Shown here in pieces: positions 36,501 to 48,271 of a stretch of DNA of 64,000 nt. The translations under genes were made by a program, and so were the position numbers. The notes beneath the pieces were generated by a model that did no database searches, had not been told where the DNA came from, and saw only the letters and a list, made by a program, of their open reading frames with translations. Source of the DNA: Acanthochromis polyacanthus (taxonomy: Eukaryota > Chordata > Actinopteri > Pomacentridae); assembly GCF_021347895.1 (NCBI RefSeq), contig NC_067119.1, positions 8,754,534 through 8,818,533 on the forward strand, in the 5' to 3' direction. How positions within the stretch are numbered: the stretch's first letter is position 1; the number at the start of each line of letters is the position of its first letter.

Positions 36501-39500
36501 GCGCTCAAAAGTGTACTGGTTTCAACAATACTACAGGCGCTTTTTGCTTGTTTGATCTTACAAGCTCATTTACTGCTTCACATCGAAGAGCATCGGAGAA
36601 GGAGGACTGCTGTGACTTCCACTATTTTGCACCTGACAACCATTCCACGTCCTCGGCATGTTCGACGCGAGAGAATCCGCCACCGATCCGGATACGTGTA
36701 GATGAAGAGTTTTGTAGAAAACGGAGACGTGTGACCGCAGATTTTTTCCTAAACGGCGGGGGAGCGGCTATTCGGTTTTAAAAATATCCGGATACATGTG
36801 GACATAGGCGTCAGTTTAGGGGGGGACGGTGGGGACGTCTCCCCCCCACTTTTGGTCAGGGGTCATTTTGTCTCCAACACATTCAAATTCTTCACATGTA
36901 AGCCGTTGTAAACCCAGTTATTTTCAGTAGTATAGAAAATTCCGACGCTCCTGAACGCTACACCCGCACTCGGCCGAGAGTTGCACAGACACGCAGCACA
37001 CCTTCGTGAGGTTAAAAAAAACCCCAAAAAACCGCGCAGATGCTAAATTTGCGCCTTGCCAAGTGGAAGCTCCGACCAGAGGCGTGCAGGGGCAAAATTT
37101 CGGCCCGGGAGAATTAGTACTATAGCGGCCCACAGACCTCTCTATCCACATGTACTGATAGCTCTACAGCTTGAGCCCTCCGCCTCTGGTGCGGTGGTTG
37201 TGAGTTCGAGCCCAGCTTGTGGCATTTTGCCGCCGTTCTTCGACATTTTCTCAAAGTGCTGTGGTCTCCGTCCCCCCCACTTAAAAAAAAAACTGACGCC
37301 CTGCATGTGGAATGGCCTAAGATGGAGAAAGATCGTCTCTCCTGCTGTGAAATGCTTGATGAATATCTGTTTCACAAAGCAGGATAAACGAATTAGCCAA
37401 GTTATGAAATGTCTTGTTCAATTAGCAGTCACCGTGTTCTTAATCTTAACAGGCAGGTTTTGCTTTCACATTCAAAAACAGCATTACCAGAAAGCCTCAT
37501 GATCTTGTTTTAACAATCACTTGTCCCCAAATTTCACCATTTCAATCAAAATGTACCTTCTGTTGAAGTACAGCACGTTTCCAAAAGCATATGGATCTAT
37601 CAGTCCAACTATATTTCCTCATGTGTAGTTTTTCATGGCTCTTATATCCAATTAAAGGTGGTCTTGAAGGCCAACTCACATCAAAGTTTGTTTACAGGTG
37701 CTGGGGAGTTGAACTGCATATGTGAAGGAAGGTGAATAAAATATTACGTAGCTCCAGGGGGAAATTTGGGACATCTGAAAAACTCACTTGTCACTTGAGG
37801 CACTTGGATATTTAAAAAATGAAAGAGTATGGAGATGGAAAGAAGGGATCTTTCTAGGTTTCTATAACACGTCTGTTTGGGTATCTGCATCCTTTGGAAC
37901 ATGTGTTGCACGACTGATACGTGATATATGCACAGCATCAGGTTTAAAAAGTGTGATGTTTTCAAGTGCTTCAATCTAACAAGAGCAAAATTACAAAAAT
38001 GTGATTTGCATAGCTCTTTATTTGATGTTCTTTAGTCTTGTTCAAAGAAAATAAAGACAAAGTGTTCAGACATTAATTTTCAGGTGTATTACCCCAAGGC
38101 CATTGGCTAACATCGCCGCTCCTCTCCCTCGGATGCAATTCCAGGCCAGACTTAGTGATCTCAACCCTGTGTTCTCAGACAGAGAGTCTCCCAGGTGTTG
38201 CCCTTAGGATATGATGAAACAAACCAAGAAAAATGTAAGTAAACAGTTCAGTTATATATTTGTACAATGGAGATTGTTGAAAATGAATCATTGTTATCAA
38301 TCAGTTTGGAAAAACAATCAGAGGTGATGAAGATGCTGAAGAATCAGACACTCACTTCTATGCTCTTGGAAATCAACTTATCTTCCAGTTTATTCCTCTG
38401 AGATGCTGTGATCATATGTTTCACAAGCACTCCTGAGTGAGGACCATAGAAGCAGAGATCGCAAAATATACCCATCTTCATCCCACTGACTTTTTCCACG
38501 AGGATAAGAAAGCGCATGACACTCAGGGGGTTCACTGAAAAACCCACGCAAGACAATGCGTTCACTTCAAAAAGCAATATAGCATGAATGTCAGAGTGTT
38601 TGATTGCTATGCTTTCTCCCAGGGACACCGCTACATAGAAGAGCGCTCTCAAGACACACGAGGATGTCCTTTGATATTTCAGCGGTGGGGAATGCAGAAT
38701 TGTGGGTATGAATCACAGTTGTACACATGGCATAAGGCTTGGGTGACGTCCTCTTTCCAATAGACAGATTTATTTTCAGTTACCTGTATCAGATGTTTAG
38801 TGGTCTGGTCTACCCTTCTCCTGCCACCAAGCTAATTCACATCATAATTGAAGGAGGTTTTAATTAAGGCGAAATGTTCTTGACCTTTGAATGCCACAGT
38901 CTGCTGCTGCCTGCTGTCCGATGGCTGCTCGGAGATGAGGCTCCACCTTTATGGCGAACTCTTTTGTGAGAATAGCTTTCAAAAAATCTAATAAAAGTAG
39001 ATACCAGTGCTCAAATACATTCATAATGTTAAATGGCTCTGCACCCTTCAGAATGAATGGTCAATGATCATTTAGATTCAACCTCTAAAATCTCACCTCC
39101 AAGTATCTAAGCTGCATATTTAGATGTCTTTTCCATGAATAGTATCTCTTCATGCCTTAAAATGGCCGAGATTTAATTCTAATTTGATGTCTCTGCCTTT
39201 TAGGGTTAGAAATTTGAACATCTCAAAAATGCTGCTTCTTTGTGTCGAAAGTATCCAGTTAAGGTGGTTTGGACATCTGCATCTTGGGCAATTTCTTCTG
39301 GCAAGGCCTTGAGATTGACCTAGAACTTGCTGGAGGGATTATATACCTCATCTGACCTGGGAACGTCTCAGGATTCCCAAGGAGGAACTGGAAAGTGTTG
39401 TTAGGGAGAGGGACATCTAGAAGGATGTTCTTCACCTTCTGCCTCCACGACCTGACCCAGGACAAGCGGAAAAAACTGAGCTCTAGGTGGTGACTGAAAG

Positions 39501-42500
39501 AATGAAGTTATGGATACAGGCAGCAGAAGGGAGTTTCATCCATCGGGTGGCTGGAGATACAGTGAGAAGCTCAAACATCCAGAGACAGAGATCGGATTAG
39601 AAATGCTGCTTCTTTGTGTGGAAAGGAACCAATTAAGGTGGATTGGACATCTGCCTCCTGGGCGACTTCCTCTGGTGAGACCCCAACTCCCTGGAGTTAC
39701 TGTATATCTGGCCTGGGAACACCTGTGGAGGAACTAGAAAGTGTTGCTGGGGAGAGGCACGTCTGGAATGACCTTCTTCACCTGCTGCCTCCATGACTTC
39801 ACCGCGGATAAATGGAAAAAACTGGATGGATGGATGGATGGATGGATGGATGGATGGATGGATGGATGGATTTAACTGCTGCATGCAACAACTTTCTAAA
39901 AGTACTTGCAGATTAAAAATGTTCATTCATTCATGTGCAAACAAAATAAGAACAAAATAAAAAGGCTTTGATTTTAAACAATCATAACAGTAATGTTTAT
40001 CAAAAGATGATGTCATTCTGAAATGTACTGTTTTTCAAGTCTATAAACAACTGTGTTCCATGATTCAGGTCTTTTAAGGGGAATCAAGGGACATCTCAAA
40101 GCAGTAGCACTATACACTGATATTCTAGTCAGTGTGCTTCCAAAATTGGCACAACAGTCAACCCCTCGATCTCATCCTACTAACCAAACTGCCAACTGTG
40201 AGCCGCACCTTATCATTAGTCAGTGTTGGACTAATAGCCTTGTGACTGAATGGCTGCAAATCTGTGCAGCTGTTCCAAAATCTGGTGAAAATCACGTAAC
40301 CAGAAGAGCGGAGGTTGTTTTAACAGCATCTTGATTCCAATTGTTTTGGAATCAGATGTTCAATAATTATATGAGTGTTTGTGTTCCCACATGCTTCACG
40401 TAATACCTTTGTTTTTTCCAACAGAAAAAACTAATTGTTAAAACTCACTGAGAGAGAGAGAACGAGCTCTGGCCAGAGAGGCTGGGCTCACATCGCTTCA
40501 ATGTCTTTTCATATTTATTGATGCAAAGTGTAATTTATGGGTCCTGAAGCTTAATTATGTGCTACTGCTAATGGAAAATGAGTAAAAAAAGACTTATCTC
40601 TGGTAGGAATCTTTAATATCAACCTAATAAAAATGGGAGCAGTGTTCCATGATAGGCTACAGTCTCAAGGACTTTACTATGCAAAACCGTTTGTTCTGCT
40701 ACCTGCATGGTCACCCAGGGAGTTGTAGCTGAGGTCGAGGTTCCGAAGCCTGGTGTTTGTGATCAACACCGGTCCAAGGTGTTCAGCCGAGCGGTCTGTG
40801 ATGTAGTTTCCTGACAGATTGAGGCTCGCCAGGGTGCTGTTCTCCTTAAGCATAGCAGATATGGCTCTGGCTCCGTAATCCCCAAGGTGGTTGTCCGACA
40901 GGTTCACCTCTGGGATTGACAGACAAACTGAAACATTAAAGATCATGTATGATGGGAAAAGACCAGCAAGAAGTGCAGTATGTGGCAGGAAAACAAAAAG
41001 GTTCCAAAGAGAAGAAGCATAGATATGAAAGAATAGTGGATGTTGTCTGTTTTATATTCATACCAATTGTTGAACATTTGCTAATTGTCAATATTGCAGT
41101 TAGTTTTGGTTGTCTGCCTACTGCTGAAGACTGTCTCACGCAGCAGATAAGAAAACATCCAAAATTATGGCTCATTTTTCCTCTTTTCTTTCCTCAGAAT
41201 CTCAGAATATTTTTAGTCACAATTCTCACATAGTTTCTCCCTTGTTCTGAGGAAGTCCCCTCTGGGAGGACATGGGACAAATTCATTTTAAATGTGAGCC
41301 GCTCAGTTGGGGAGTACATTCTATGAGGCTCTTGGATCTTATACGGTGAATCATTGGAATTTTAAAGTCAAGCCTGCTGTTTTGAACCACTCTTTTCCTA
41401 GACTGATGATCAGCAGGTCCACCAGTTTCATCCATCTACTTTCAGTGGAATTGCTATCATATTTTTTATAGATATCCATGAATGCCTGAGGAAGAATTTT
41501 ACTGAGTTCTTTCAACACCACCAGCAGGTTGACATTTTTGGCTTTAGCTGAAACATCTGGACAACAGTTGGATAAACTGCATTGTTCCCAGATAATGAAT
41601 CCAAGTGAGTTTCATCTCCAGAGTTCTTCTTGATGAATTGTTTGCTGTCAGTGGGATTACACTAAAACTACGCAGCCGAATATCATGAAACTTGGTGGAG
41701 AGGTAGAGTGTGGCCCATAAAAGAAGTAACTGCATTTTGGTGCATATCTGTATCACTTTCTTTAAAATTTGTTCCTATTATTGTTTAAGTTATCTTCAAA
41801 GTTGTCATGTCCATTTTTTTAAGTTCCCGACAACTGTAGCTCCAATGACAACACACTTTGAACCTGGGGTCTTTTGCTGGGTGTTCATTTATCAAAAATA
41901 AAAAACAGAAAAAAATTAACACCTGCTGCCGAATCTGTAAAATATACATTTGTGACTGATTACCACATAACATAGTATAATAGAATATGACAAAGGATGA
42001 TGAAGATAACCTAAAGAGTCCTTCTGACTCATAGGAGTCATTCCATACAGATCCTCCCTTAGGTTCCTGAACTGCACATGTGAATTTTACAATCTGACAT
42101 TTAGCAAATATACGAAAGGGACCCCAGATGTTAAATCCTGTGCTGTTAATGTAATTGGGGTGACAATGTCGCACGAGTGGGAGTCGGGGGCGGCACTTTT
42201 TGCGAGAACAAAGTGTTGGAGGGAGAAAAGACAATGTGCATGCTCGAGTGCCCAGTAAAACCACCTGTAATGTAACAATTTTCCTTTAACATCTCGGCTA
42301 TAGCAGCTCCGCCCATTCCTTCCATCCAATTATCTCGCAGGTTCAGCCTCAGTATTGAAGTGTTGGTTACCAGGGGAACCGCCAGCGCTTTGGTGCCCTG
42401 CAAATACACAAGCAACCCCCCACCGCCACCCGCCACCCTCAAAGTGAAATTCTTCTGTTTGTTCACTGCAGTATATTTTCTTATCTGTGTTCCAGTTAAA

Positions 42501-45500
42501 AGAGTAGATGTGCTGATGCAGGTGGGCAGACAAGGAGAGAGAGAGAGAGGAATATTAAACCTGTGTGAGACAAATGAAGCAGAAGGGGGCCGTGTGGAGG
42601 CGTGGGTCAGAAATGAAGCTCACCGTACATGAAAATTATAGTTTCTAGCATGGCTAATGAAAAAGTTGAGTGCATGGAGCCTTACGTTAACTTGGTCTTT
42701 AAAAAAACTGAGGGGGGAGGAGTAGAAGCAGAAGCAGTCTCGATGCATTTAAATGCAAGTATATTTCTGTAAGATTTGAAAAGAAGCCTCCATCTAGCTG
42801 CAAGACATTAAATAGATAACCTTTGGAAGCTGCGCTTTGCTCTTCTGCGCTCTGTGATAGACAGGTGAAGACTTATTTAAAATCCAATTTAATCTGTTTG
42901 AACGATGCTACTGGAGCTGAAACCTCGGGAATGGAGGCTTGTAAAGGGATGGATTTATTTTTCCAACTTCCATTTACAGCATTATGGTCCAGTGCAGGCC
43001 TGTAGAAATGTCAAACGGTGCTGCTAAGAGCTTTAAGCGATGTGTTCTCACATTTGCAGGAGGATGTACTCCTCACTTAGACGGAGATGTGCAGCCACAG
43101 GGCTATTTTACATCGAATAACCACTTAAAACGCATTTAATTGTTATTGACTGCCAGGACTATAGACTTCAGTTGTAAAAAGTCACTGTTTCTGTTTTTTG
43201 TTCATGTTTTCTGTTCCTTCTGGATAAAATATATAAAGTATTGCATTGTTGGTTAAATACAATGTATTTTCAGTTGATTATGTGTAGATCTGTGGACATT
43301 TTTGGATTGTATGACAGCTCAAACAGGTAGACATTACATTGTATTGTGTCTAATGTTCAACAAAACAATATATAAAGCTATTTTTTAATTTTTTTATCCA
43401 AAACTCATCCTCAGTACATTATAGCCAGCAGCCTCCTTTGCTTCAAAGTGATGGCAGACTCTCCACTTGAATATGTACTGATCAGATTAAAATAATGAAC
43501 AAGACTTATGCAATTCCTGTGTAAACTGAGCTGAACAGGTATACATGTTCTATTTCCTTGAAAAGGGCCGAAGCCTCTTTGAAGCTCAGCTGCGTTGTCT
43601 AACCAGTCTTTTCTCCTGATCAGTGCAGTCGCCCCGCAGGAGGATGTGCCTTTGAATTAATGAGTCATTCGCTGAGTAAAGGTCTGGTCTGATCTAAAAT
43701 AGCATTACGGTATAATCTTATTGAACATGTCTAGCATTTGCTCAGACCCACATGGACCTTTAAATCACATGTGGTGTGTGAGCACATTTCCATGAGAAAC
43801 ATTGGTGGGTTCTTTACAGAGGAGGCACGCTCGGTTCGAGCGCCTTACCTCAGGTGAAGCTGAGCCGATGAGTGAAACAGGTGAAGAAAAGACCGTCTTA
43901 TGAGCTTTAAAGCTGAAACTGCCTGAGGGACTGCACAAAAATGATTCGGGTTTGGAGGCGGTTGAACCTTCAGGGTGCACTCCAATAGATACAGTTTGCC
44001 AGAAAATGAATTAGTGTGTCTGAATATATAGCATGTTAAACATAGCATGCTAAAAATACCAAGATTGACCCACAATCCTTTGCACACCAGAAGACACGTC
44101 ACAGTGTCTTGTATATAAGTGCACAGACGGACCGTTCTATACTGCAAACTGCAATCTATGCATGAACAAGATAGTCAAAGCTTAAGGTGCAATATTATGA
44201 GAACAGAGTCTGTTCCACTTGTATGACTACTGCATGCAACAGTTTGTAAGTACAGCTGTATTGTGCACTGAAAAGACAAAGAAAAAGTGATTTGGAATGC
44301 AGGGATAGTCTTGTCTCATTCTTTGTCTAGATGCCAGTTCATCTGTTTACCTGCCTGCTTGCCAAATGTGTTTGTTCGGCTCCCAGTGTCCCAGAGTTTC
44401 TGTAATCTGTTTCCTTGGATTTGTTTTATTATTTATGGACTTCATCTGCATTTGTTTCTGAATGTTTTTTTCTACCTGCCTCATTACTGTATATACTCAA
44501 GCAAGTTTTTCTGCATTAAAATTCAATGTTTGTTTTTCTGACTCTCAGTGGTGTTATTGATATGTCTCCTGAAGTTCTCAATAAAACATGATATCTTCTC
44601 TGAAACACCTTAAATTTGCAGTAACCAAACCAAATCTGAGCACTGGCATATCATTATTTTTGGTGAAGGAACATTGTGATGGATTTTTGGTTTTGCCCAC
44701 AGGGTGAATGTAAATCTAACATCAAGTATTCTTTTAGCTCCATTTGTTGGCCTCTAACAACTAGAGCAACAACTAATGATTGTTTTTATTGAATTAAAAA
44801 AGTTCTCAATTAATTGATTAGTTGTTTGATCTATAAAATGTCAGAAAATTGTTTAAAAATAAAAATAAATCAATAAATCAGGCCTAGGCCCAACATGCTA
44901 TCCTCAAGTATTTTGTTTTGATCACAAAATATTCAATTTATAGTGTCATAATAAAGGGGAAAAAAACCCAAAATATTCAAATTAAAGATGGTGAAATGAG
45001 GGAAATTAGATTTTTTTCTTAAAAATTACCGAAATTGATTGATTATCAAAATAGTTGAAGATTGATTTAAATATTTGATAATCAATTTATTTTTTGATTT
45101 TTTTCCTCATTAAAAATAACAACCATAGGTGCAGCTAATGATGCTGAAACATCAGAATCAACCACAGTAGTAAAGCTTTGGGATCAAACTTTTGAAAAAT
45201 TGTCCGTAACTCTCTCTCCAAACAATACAAACAACCTCTTTCGCATTGTTTTGAAGTTGTCCGTTGATACATCTGATTAAAGACAGTGTGGAAAATGAAA
45301 TTAAATTGGAAGAATGCATAGTCAAAGGATGAATACGTGAAATTGGCCTCAACCTAATAAGGTAATGATATGGTAAACCAATATGTGAGTAATGGACCTA
45401 TAAATTGGTAGTTTTGAAAAAAAAATATGACACCACATTAATACATGTGTACAAAAATACTACAAAATATTACTGGCTCTACAATTCTCCAATAAACAGT

Positions 45501-47660
45501 TTGTCTTCTTAATAAACAGTTGTAACTGTCACTGAATGAAGAACCTCGGAACAGATGGCGGCTCAGTGGCTGCTGGTAAACTCGAGCAACAGAATATTTT
45601 TGCCCCTCTCCTGGATTCAAGTCATGAAAATAATAAACTAGAATTGCAATAAGATATAAGCTTTGGCAGAAAATAACTATCTTAGTGAATAAATGAAATA
45701 ACTTCCCTGCTCTTCCTCCAAAGAAGCCAGAATTCTCTCACTTTAGCAAAACTTTTCCCACAAATCTAAACTCCTTCCCTGCATGATCGTTTTCACACAC
45801 TTCTGGCTGAAGTACCTGCGGCCCCAGACCACGATGCATCATCTTCAGCTCGCTATCTTGCATGTGCCGCAGGAAATACGAGGAAGGCGCCACCTGTAGC
45901 GTTTCACACACCTTCATGTAGCTCGTCCTCCCCGTCTGATCATATGGCTCCTCCTTACCTGCAACATAAATAAAGACGCTCATGTGTGACTGAATCGTTG
46001 GCTATCAGCGCCTCTTTGACAAAGCAGAGATGTGACACTTTTCCCCCCTGCGAAGGACCTTTTAGAGTGTGATATTGCAAACTCCCCCGTGACTGATTCC
46101 GCCCTGTCAGGAGAGGCTCATTCATACCAGATGGTTTTCACTTGTGGTGAAAAGGAAGCCTGACACAAAGCCTGAGATGAAAATCATTAACATGCAGAAC
46201 ATGCCTCCACATGTGTGGGCGGGCGCATGTAGGAGTTTCTGTTTTGTTTTTCTTGTCTGAAACCATTTAGAGATTGAGAAAATGGGAAAGCAGAAGGGAA
46301 AAGATTAACAGATGAGGATGGCAGGAGCCTTATCATGTTCCGACCCAGATCATATTAAAATACTTTATATTGTCGGGGCCTGAAATTAAAATATGACTTC
46401 AGACAGATGAAATGGTTCATTTGAAGAGTGTGACACCACACCACATCCCCACCTTTTCCTATGAGGGAACATCGCACCCTTTATCGCAACATCCTCTCAC
46501 TTTCCCACCCCATTTTCTCCTTTTTCTATTCAAAACCAGCTCTACCTCCGAGCTCCAAATCTGTGTCATAGTCCTCATCAGAGACCACACACTGCTCCTC
46601 TTCATCATCATCCTCTTCCTCCCCTCTGCCCCCGTCTAGCACGTTCCCATCAGGGCTGCAGCGTTGGTCTTTTGGCCCACGCACATCAACCTCTGTCTGG
46701 CTCGATCTCTGCTGGATGGAGGATGACAAAATATGACATCGTGACTCGTCAAGCCAGCCTGTTGTTGGCAGCCAGACTGAGGAGATTTGATGGATTTGCT
46801 GCCAGGAGAATAAAACTGATACCTACACTTTGGACAAGTGAGTCCATCAATGCCGATGGATCGTTTTAACTCGCCACTTTGAGCTTGCATCCTCATGTAT
46901 TTCTAGTCTTTGCAAGTACACTTCCCTATCCTCCCACTCCTTTCTTCCCACCTCCTGTTAACCTCTTGAACCAGAGGCTGTCTTTCACTGCCTTTATTTC
47001 TATGCTTATGCCTCAGCCAACCATGCCATCCATACATTGTTATTTTCAGGATTAAATAGGAAGCACAAAAATAGCATTTATATGAAAATGTGAGCGGTCC
47101 TGCACATGTTCTACGAGCACTTTTTGTGTGGAAGTTTTGCATTTGAAAATGCAACGCGTTCACTGCTAACCACAGAGTGTGCAGCCCTCCACATAAAAAT
47201 GTAATTAAAACAGACTTCAAGGTTGAGACTAAGTTCTCCCTGTTAAATAAATTCATGCGAGTACACAGGTCAAAAGAGCAATCCATAAAAGGGAAATAGC
47301 AGGTCTTTAGCCTGTATTTTTGGGCTTGTATTTCCTTGCCCCGGGCAAGGAAAGTGCTTAGTCGTGCCTAGAGATGCAGCTTTCTTAAACCCATTATACT
47401 CCTGCAGCTCTTTAACATGCTCTGAATGCTCATCCAAAGTGCCTCTCCTGTGTCTTATTTAATCTCAGGCTTCATAAAAATCTGCCTCTCTCTTCTTGCC
47501 TACCTGGTTGTTCACACTTCCCTTGCTCGAGAGTTTGCAGACTTGGCTTGCCAGTGAAGCTTCCTACCTCCCCCAGCTGCAGCTTCTCGCTTTCTGCGTC
47601 ATCGTCTTCCAGCACAGAAGGCAGCAGCACCTCCTTGGCCAACTTCTTCCCATGAACCAT
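33481..47660 (-). CDS. lrrc74b: lrrc74b, leucine-rich repeat containing 74B (10 exons)
   Basis: An LRR protein of unknown molecular function. The repeats are ribonuclease-inhibitor type (about 28 residues, LxxLxLxxNxLGxxGAxxL), as in RI/NLR-like scaffolds. Exons join to about 417 residues. Residues 1-85 form a charged N-terminus with an acidic run ([11 protein letters not shown]). The family block [20 protein letters not shown] then HRGLGPQGTKAL follows, then about eight LRRs (for example [52 protein letters not shown]). The C-terminal cap is [20 protein letters not shown] then [14 protein letters not shown]. The cap and HRGLGPQG match my recall of human LRRC74B (392 residues) better than LRRC74A. 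All internal phases close. Exon 1 and its donor are the weak point. No membrane segment or signal peptide is seen. Confidence 0.88.
33693..33788 (-). CDS. lrrc74b: lrrc74b coding exon 9 (LRR)
   Basis: Residues 349-380: [20 protein letters not shown] then [12 protein letters not shown]. Acceptor GGACAG|ATT, donor TTCA|GTAAGT. Phase 0 at both ends. Confidence 0.95.
35400..35478 (-). CDS. lrrc74b: lrrc74b coding exon 8 (LRR)
   Basis: Completes Ser322 (AG|T) and encodes [26 protein letters not shown]. Acceptor CCACAG|T, donor GAAT|GTAAGC. Confidence 0.94.
35893..36008 (-). CDS. lrrc74b: lrrc74b coding exon 7 (LRR)
   Basis: Residues 284-321: [20 protein letters not shown] then [18 protein letters not shown]. 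Acceptor TTTCAG|GCA, donor TGAG|GTATGA, phase 2. Confidence 0.95.
36233..37318. mobile_element. Foldback MITE, interrupted by a nested hAT MITE
   Basis: The left terminus 'ccctgtccacacgtattcgg' (about 36234-36254) is the inverted partner of 'tatccggatacatgtgga' (36785-36802). The right terminus appears to continue after the nested insertion (37304-37318). The interior has extra CCGG/CGGAGTTTT-type inverted motifs. A 153-codon plus-strand frame inside has no protein-like features. It lies in the lrrc74b intron between exons 6 and 7. Confidence 0.65.
36803..37303. mobile_element. hAT-type MITE nested in the foldback element
   Basis: Termini 'ggcgtcagttt...ggggggacgg' at the left and the matching inverse 'ccgtccccccc...aaactgacgccctg' at the right. 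A perfect 8-bp duplication 'catgtgga' flanks it (36795-36802 and 37304-37311). An 8-bp target duplication with CAGGG-like ends is the hallmark of hAT elements. The 501-bp interior has no transposase. Confidence 0.75.
38093..38202 (-). CDS. lrrc74b: lrrc74b coding exon 6 (LRR)
   Basis: Residues 248-283: [20 protein letters not shown] then [16 protein letters not shown]. Too short and fragmented to stand out as an ORF; found by continuing the LRR periodicity. Acceptor CTAAG|GG, donor TGGG|GTAATA. Confidence 0.93.
39228..39871 (+). mobile_element. Non-LTR retrotransposon (LINE) 3' end, partly duplicated, with (GGAT)n tail
   Basis: Two copies of a segment start at 39228 and 39602. Each reads, in broken frames, like the end of a teleost LINE ORF2: [20 protein letters not shown], a YLAWEHL segment, and a [19 protein letters not shown] end. 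The second copy runs into the (GGAT)n tail at 39822-39871, a common LINE 3' tail. The stretch between the copies (39480-39600) also reads as LINE sequence (WIQAAEGSF). Upstream reverse transcriptase is absent, consistent with 5' truncation. It lies in the lrrc74b intron between exons 5 and 6. Confidence 0.65.
40703..40909 (-). CDS. lrrc74b: lrrc74b coding exon 5 (LRRs)
   Basis: Residues 179-246, about two and a half repeats: [55 protein letters not shown]. Acceptor CCCAG|AG, donor TGCAG|GTAGC. Confidence 0.95.
42265..42397 (-). CDS. lrrc74b: lrrc74b coding exon 4 (LRR)
   Basis: Residues 134-177: [44 protein letters not shown]. It contributes LRR units 1-2. Acceptor TTGCAG|GGC, donor ACAG|GTGGTT. 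Confidence 0.94.
44758..45115. repeat. AT-rich teleost interspersed repeat
   Basis: Contains 'aattgattagttgtttgatc', 'taaaatgtcagaaaat', 'tcaagtattttgttttgatc' and an end 'gattgattatcaaaatagtt'. This order is a frequent non-coding fish repeat. I do not know its class. It lies in the lrrc74b intron between exons 3 and 4. Confidence 0.55.
45816..45958 (-). CDS. lrrc74b: lrrc74b coding exon 3
   Basis: Residues 87-133, containing the family block [20 protein letters not shown] and HRGLGPQ that precedes the LRRs. Acceptor TTGCAG|GT, donor CGCAG|GTACTT. Confidence 0.93.
46546..46708 (-). CDS. lrrc74b: lrrc74b coding exon 2
   Basis: Residues 32-85: [20 protein letters not shown], the acidic run [11 protein letters not shown] and [12 protein letters not shown]. 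The donor GGAG|GTAGAG is well supported by the join to exon 3. The acceptor is a tandem CAGCAG (ends at 46712 or 46709), so one Gln may be optional. Confidence 0.75.
47568..47660 (-). CDS. lrrc74b: lrrc74b coding exon 1 (donor uncertain)
   Basis: Encodes [20 protein letters not shown], then [11 protein letters not shown]. The ATG context GTCATGG is strong. Donor GGAG|GTAGGA at 47568 gives phase 0 and joins exon 2 in frame. A second donor, CCAG|GTAGGC ending at 47504, would give phase 1 and shift exon 2 into a stop. An in-frame ATG also exists upstream at 47729. Confidence 0.6.
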
Positions 47661-48250
47661 GACTTCGATGCTGAGTAACTGTGATATTGATGCTGAGAAA
47701 GATATATTTTTGCTGTCTGTATGCAGCAAATCGCTTGCTAATTTAGCTCTTTTCTGCTTGTTTGTTTTTAGAGCTGACGTGCTGGTAAAATATTTGTGCT
47801 GTAAGTGAAATCACTGCACTGGATTTGTGGTATGTGCTCCTGTAACCTATCTAGTGCCAAAGGGAGGGCCTAAGTCTGCCGGGTTAACTAGAAAGCCCTC
47901 ACAACCTGACAGTCTGTCACCAATCAGAGCCACTGTGGAACGCTTGTGTGGCTTGTTTTGTTGACGGGTTGCCATGGAGTGACATCTCAGTTCTCTGAGT
48001 GCGAACTCTTAGAGCCATGACGACCAGCACTTACAGAAACAGGAGGAGGCAAAGTGCTTGTTTGCTGCAACTCTGTTTTTCAGGGGGGGAAAAAAACCAA
48101 AAATTCTTCACACACTCCAAATCTGACCTTCAAGCTAAAATGCTTCAACCTTAAACAACTGCTACCGCCTGAATAAACCTTTCCAGTCCAGTTTCCGTCT
48201 CACATAAACAAGAAACACACGACAAACCAAGCGAGTAGTGCTGAAATGTT
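47661..48250 (-). promoter_or_regulatory. lrrc74b upstream region / nos1-lrrc74b spacer
   Basis: Only about 600 bases separate the presumed nos1 poly(A) site from the lrrc74b start, so the lrrc74b promoter must lie here or overlap the nos1 3' end. At 47968-47983 'gttgccatggagtgac' resembles an RFX X-box (GTTGCC plus an imperfect second half). No TATA box is evident. Confidence 0.35.
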
Positions 48251-48265
48251 CTGCAAATGTTTCTC

Positions 48266-48271
48266 TTTATT
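48266..48271 (-). terminator. Candidate nos1 polyadenylation signal (AATAAA)
   Basis: The minus strand reads AATAAAGAGAAAC about 3.5 kb after the nos1 stop. It is the last AATAAA before the lrrc74b promoter region. A long 3' UTR is usual for nos1, but an earlier site cannot be excluded. Confidence 0.4.

Noticed and set aside
36320..36781. 153-codon plus-strand open frame
   Set aside because: It lies inside a foldback MITE between its inverted motifs, with no recognisable domain. The composition comes from the CGGAG/CCGG repeats.
37056..37502. 148-codon plus-strand open frame
   Set aside because: It runs across the end of the nested hAT MITE into intron sequence and has no domain.
41785..42264. 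159-codon minus-strand open frame next to lrrc74b exon 4
   Set aside because: It is intron sequence beyond the donor of exon 4. The LRR protein continues instead in exon 5 with matching phase.
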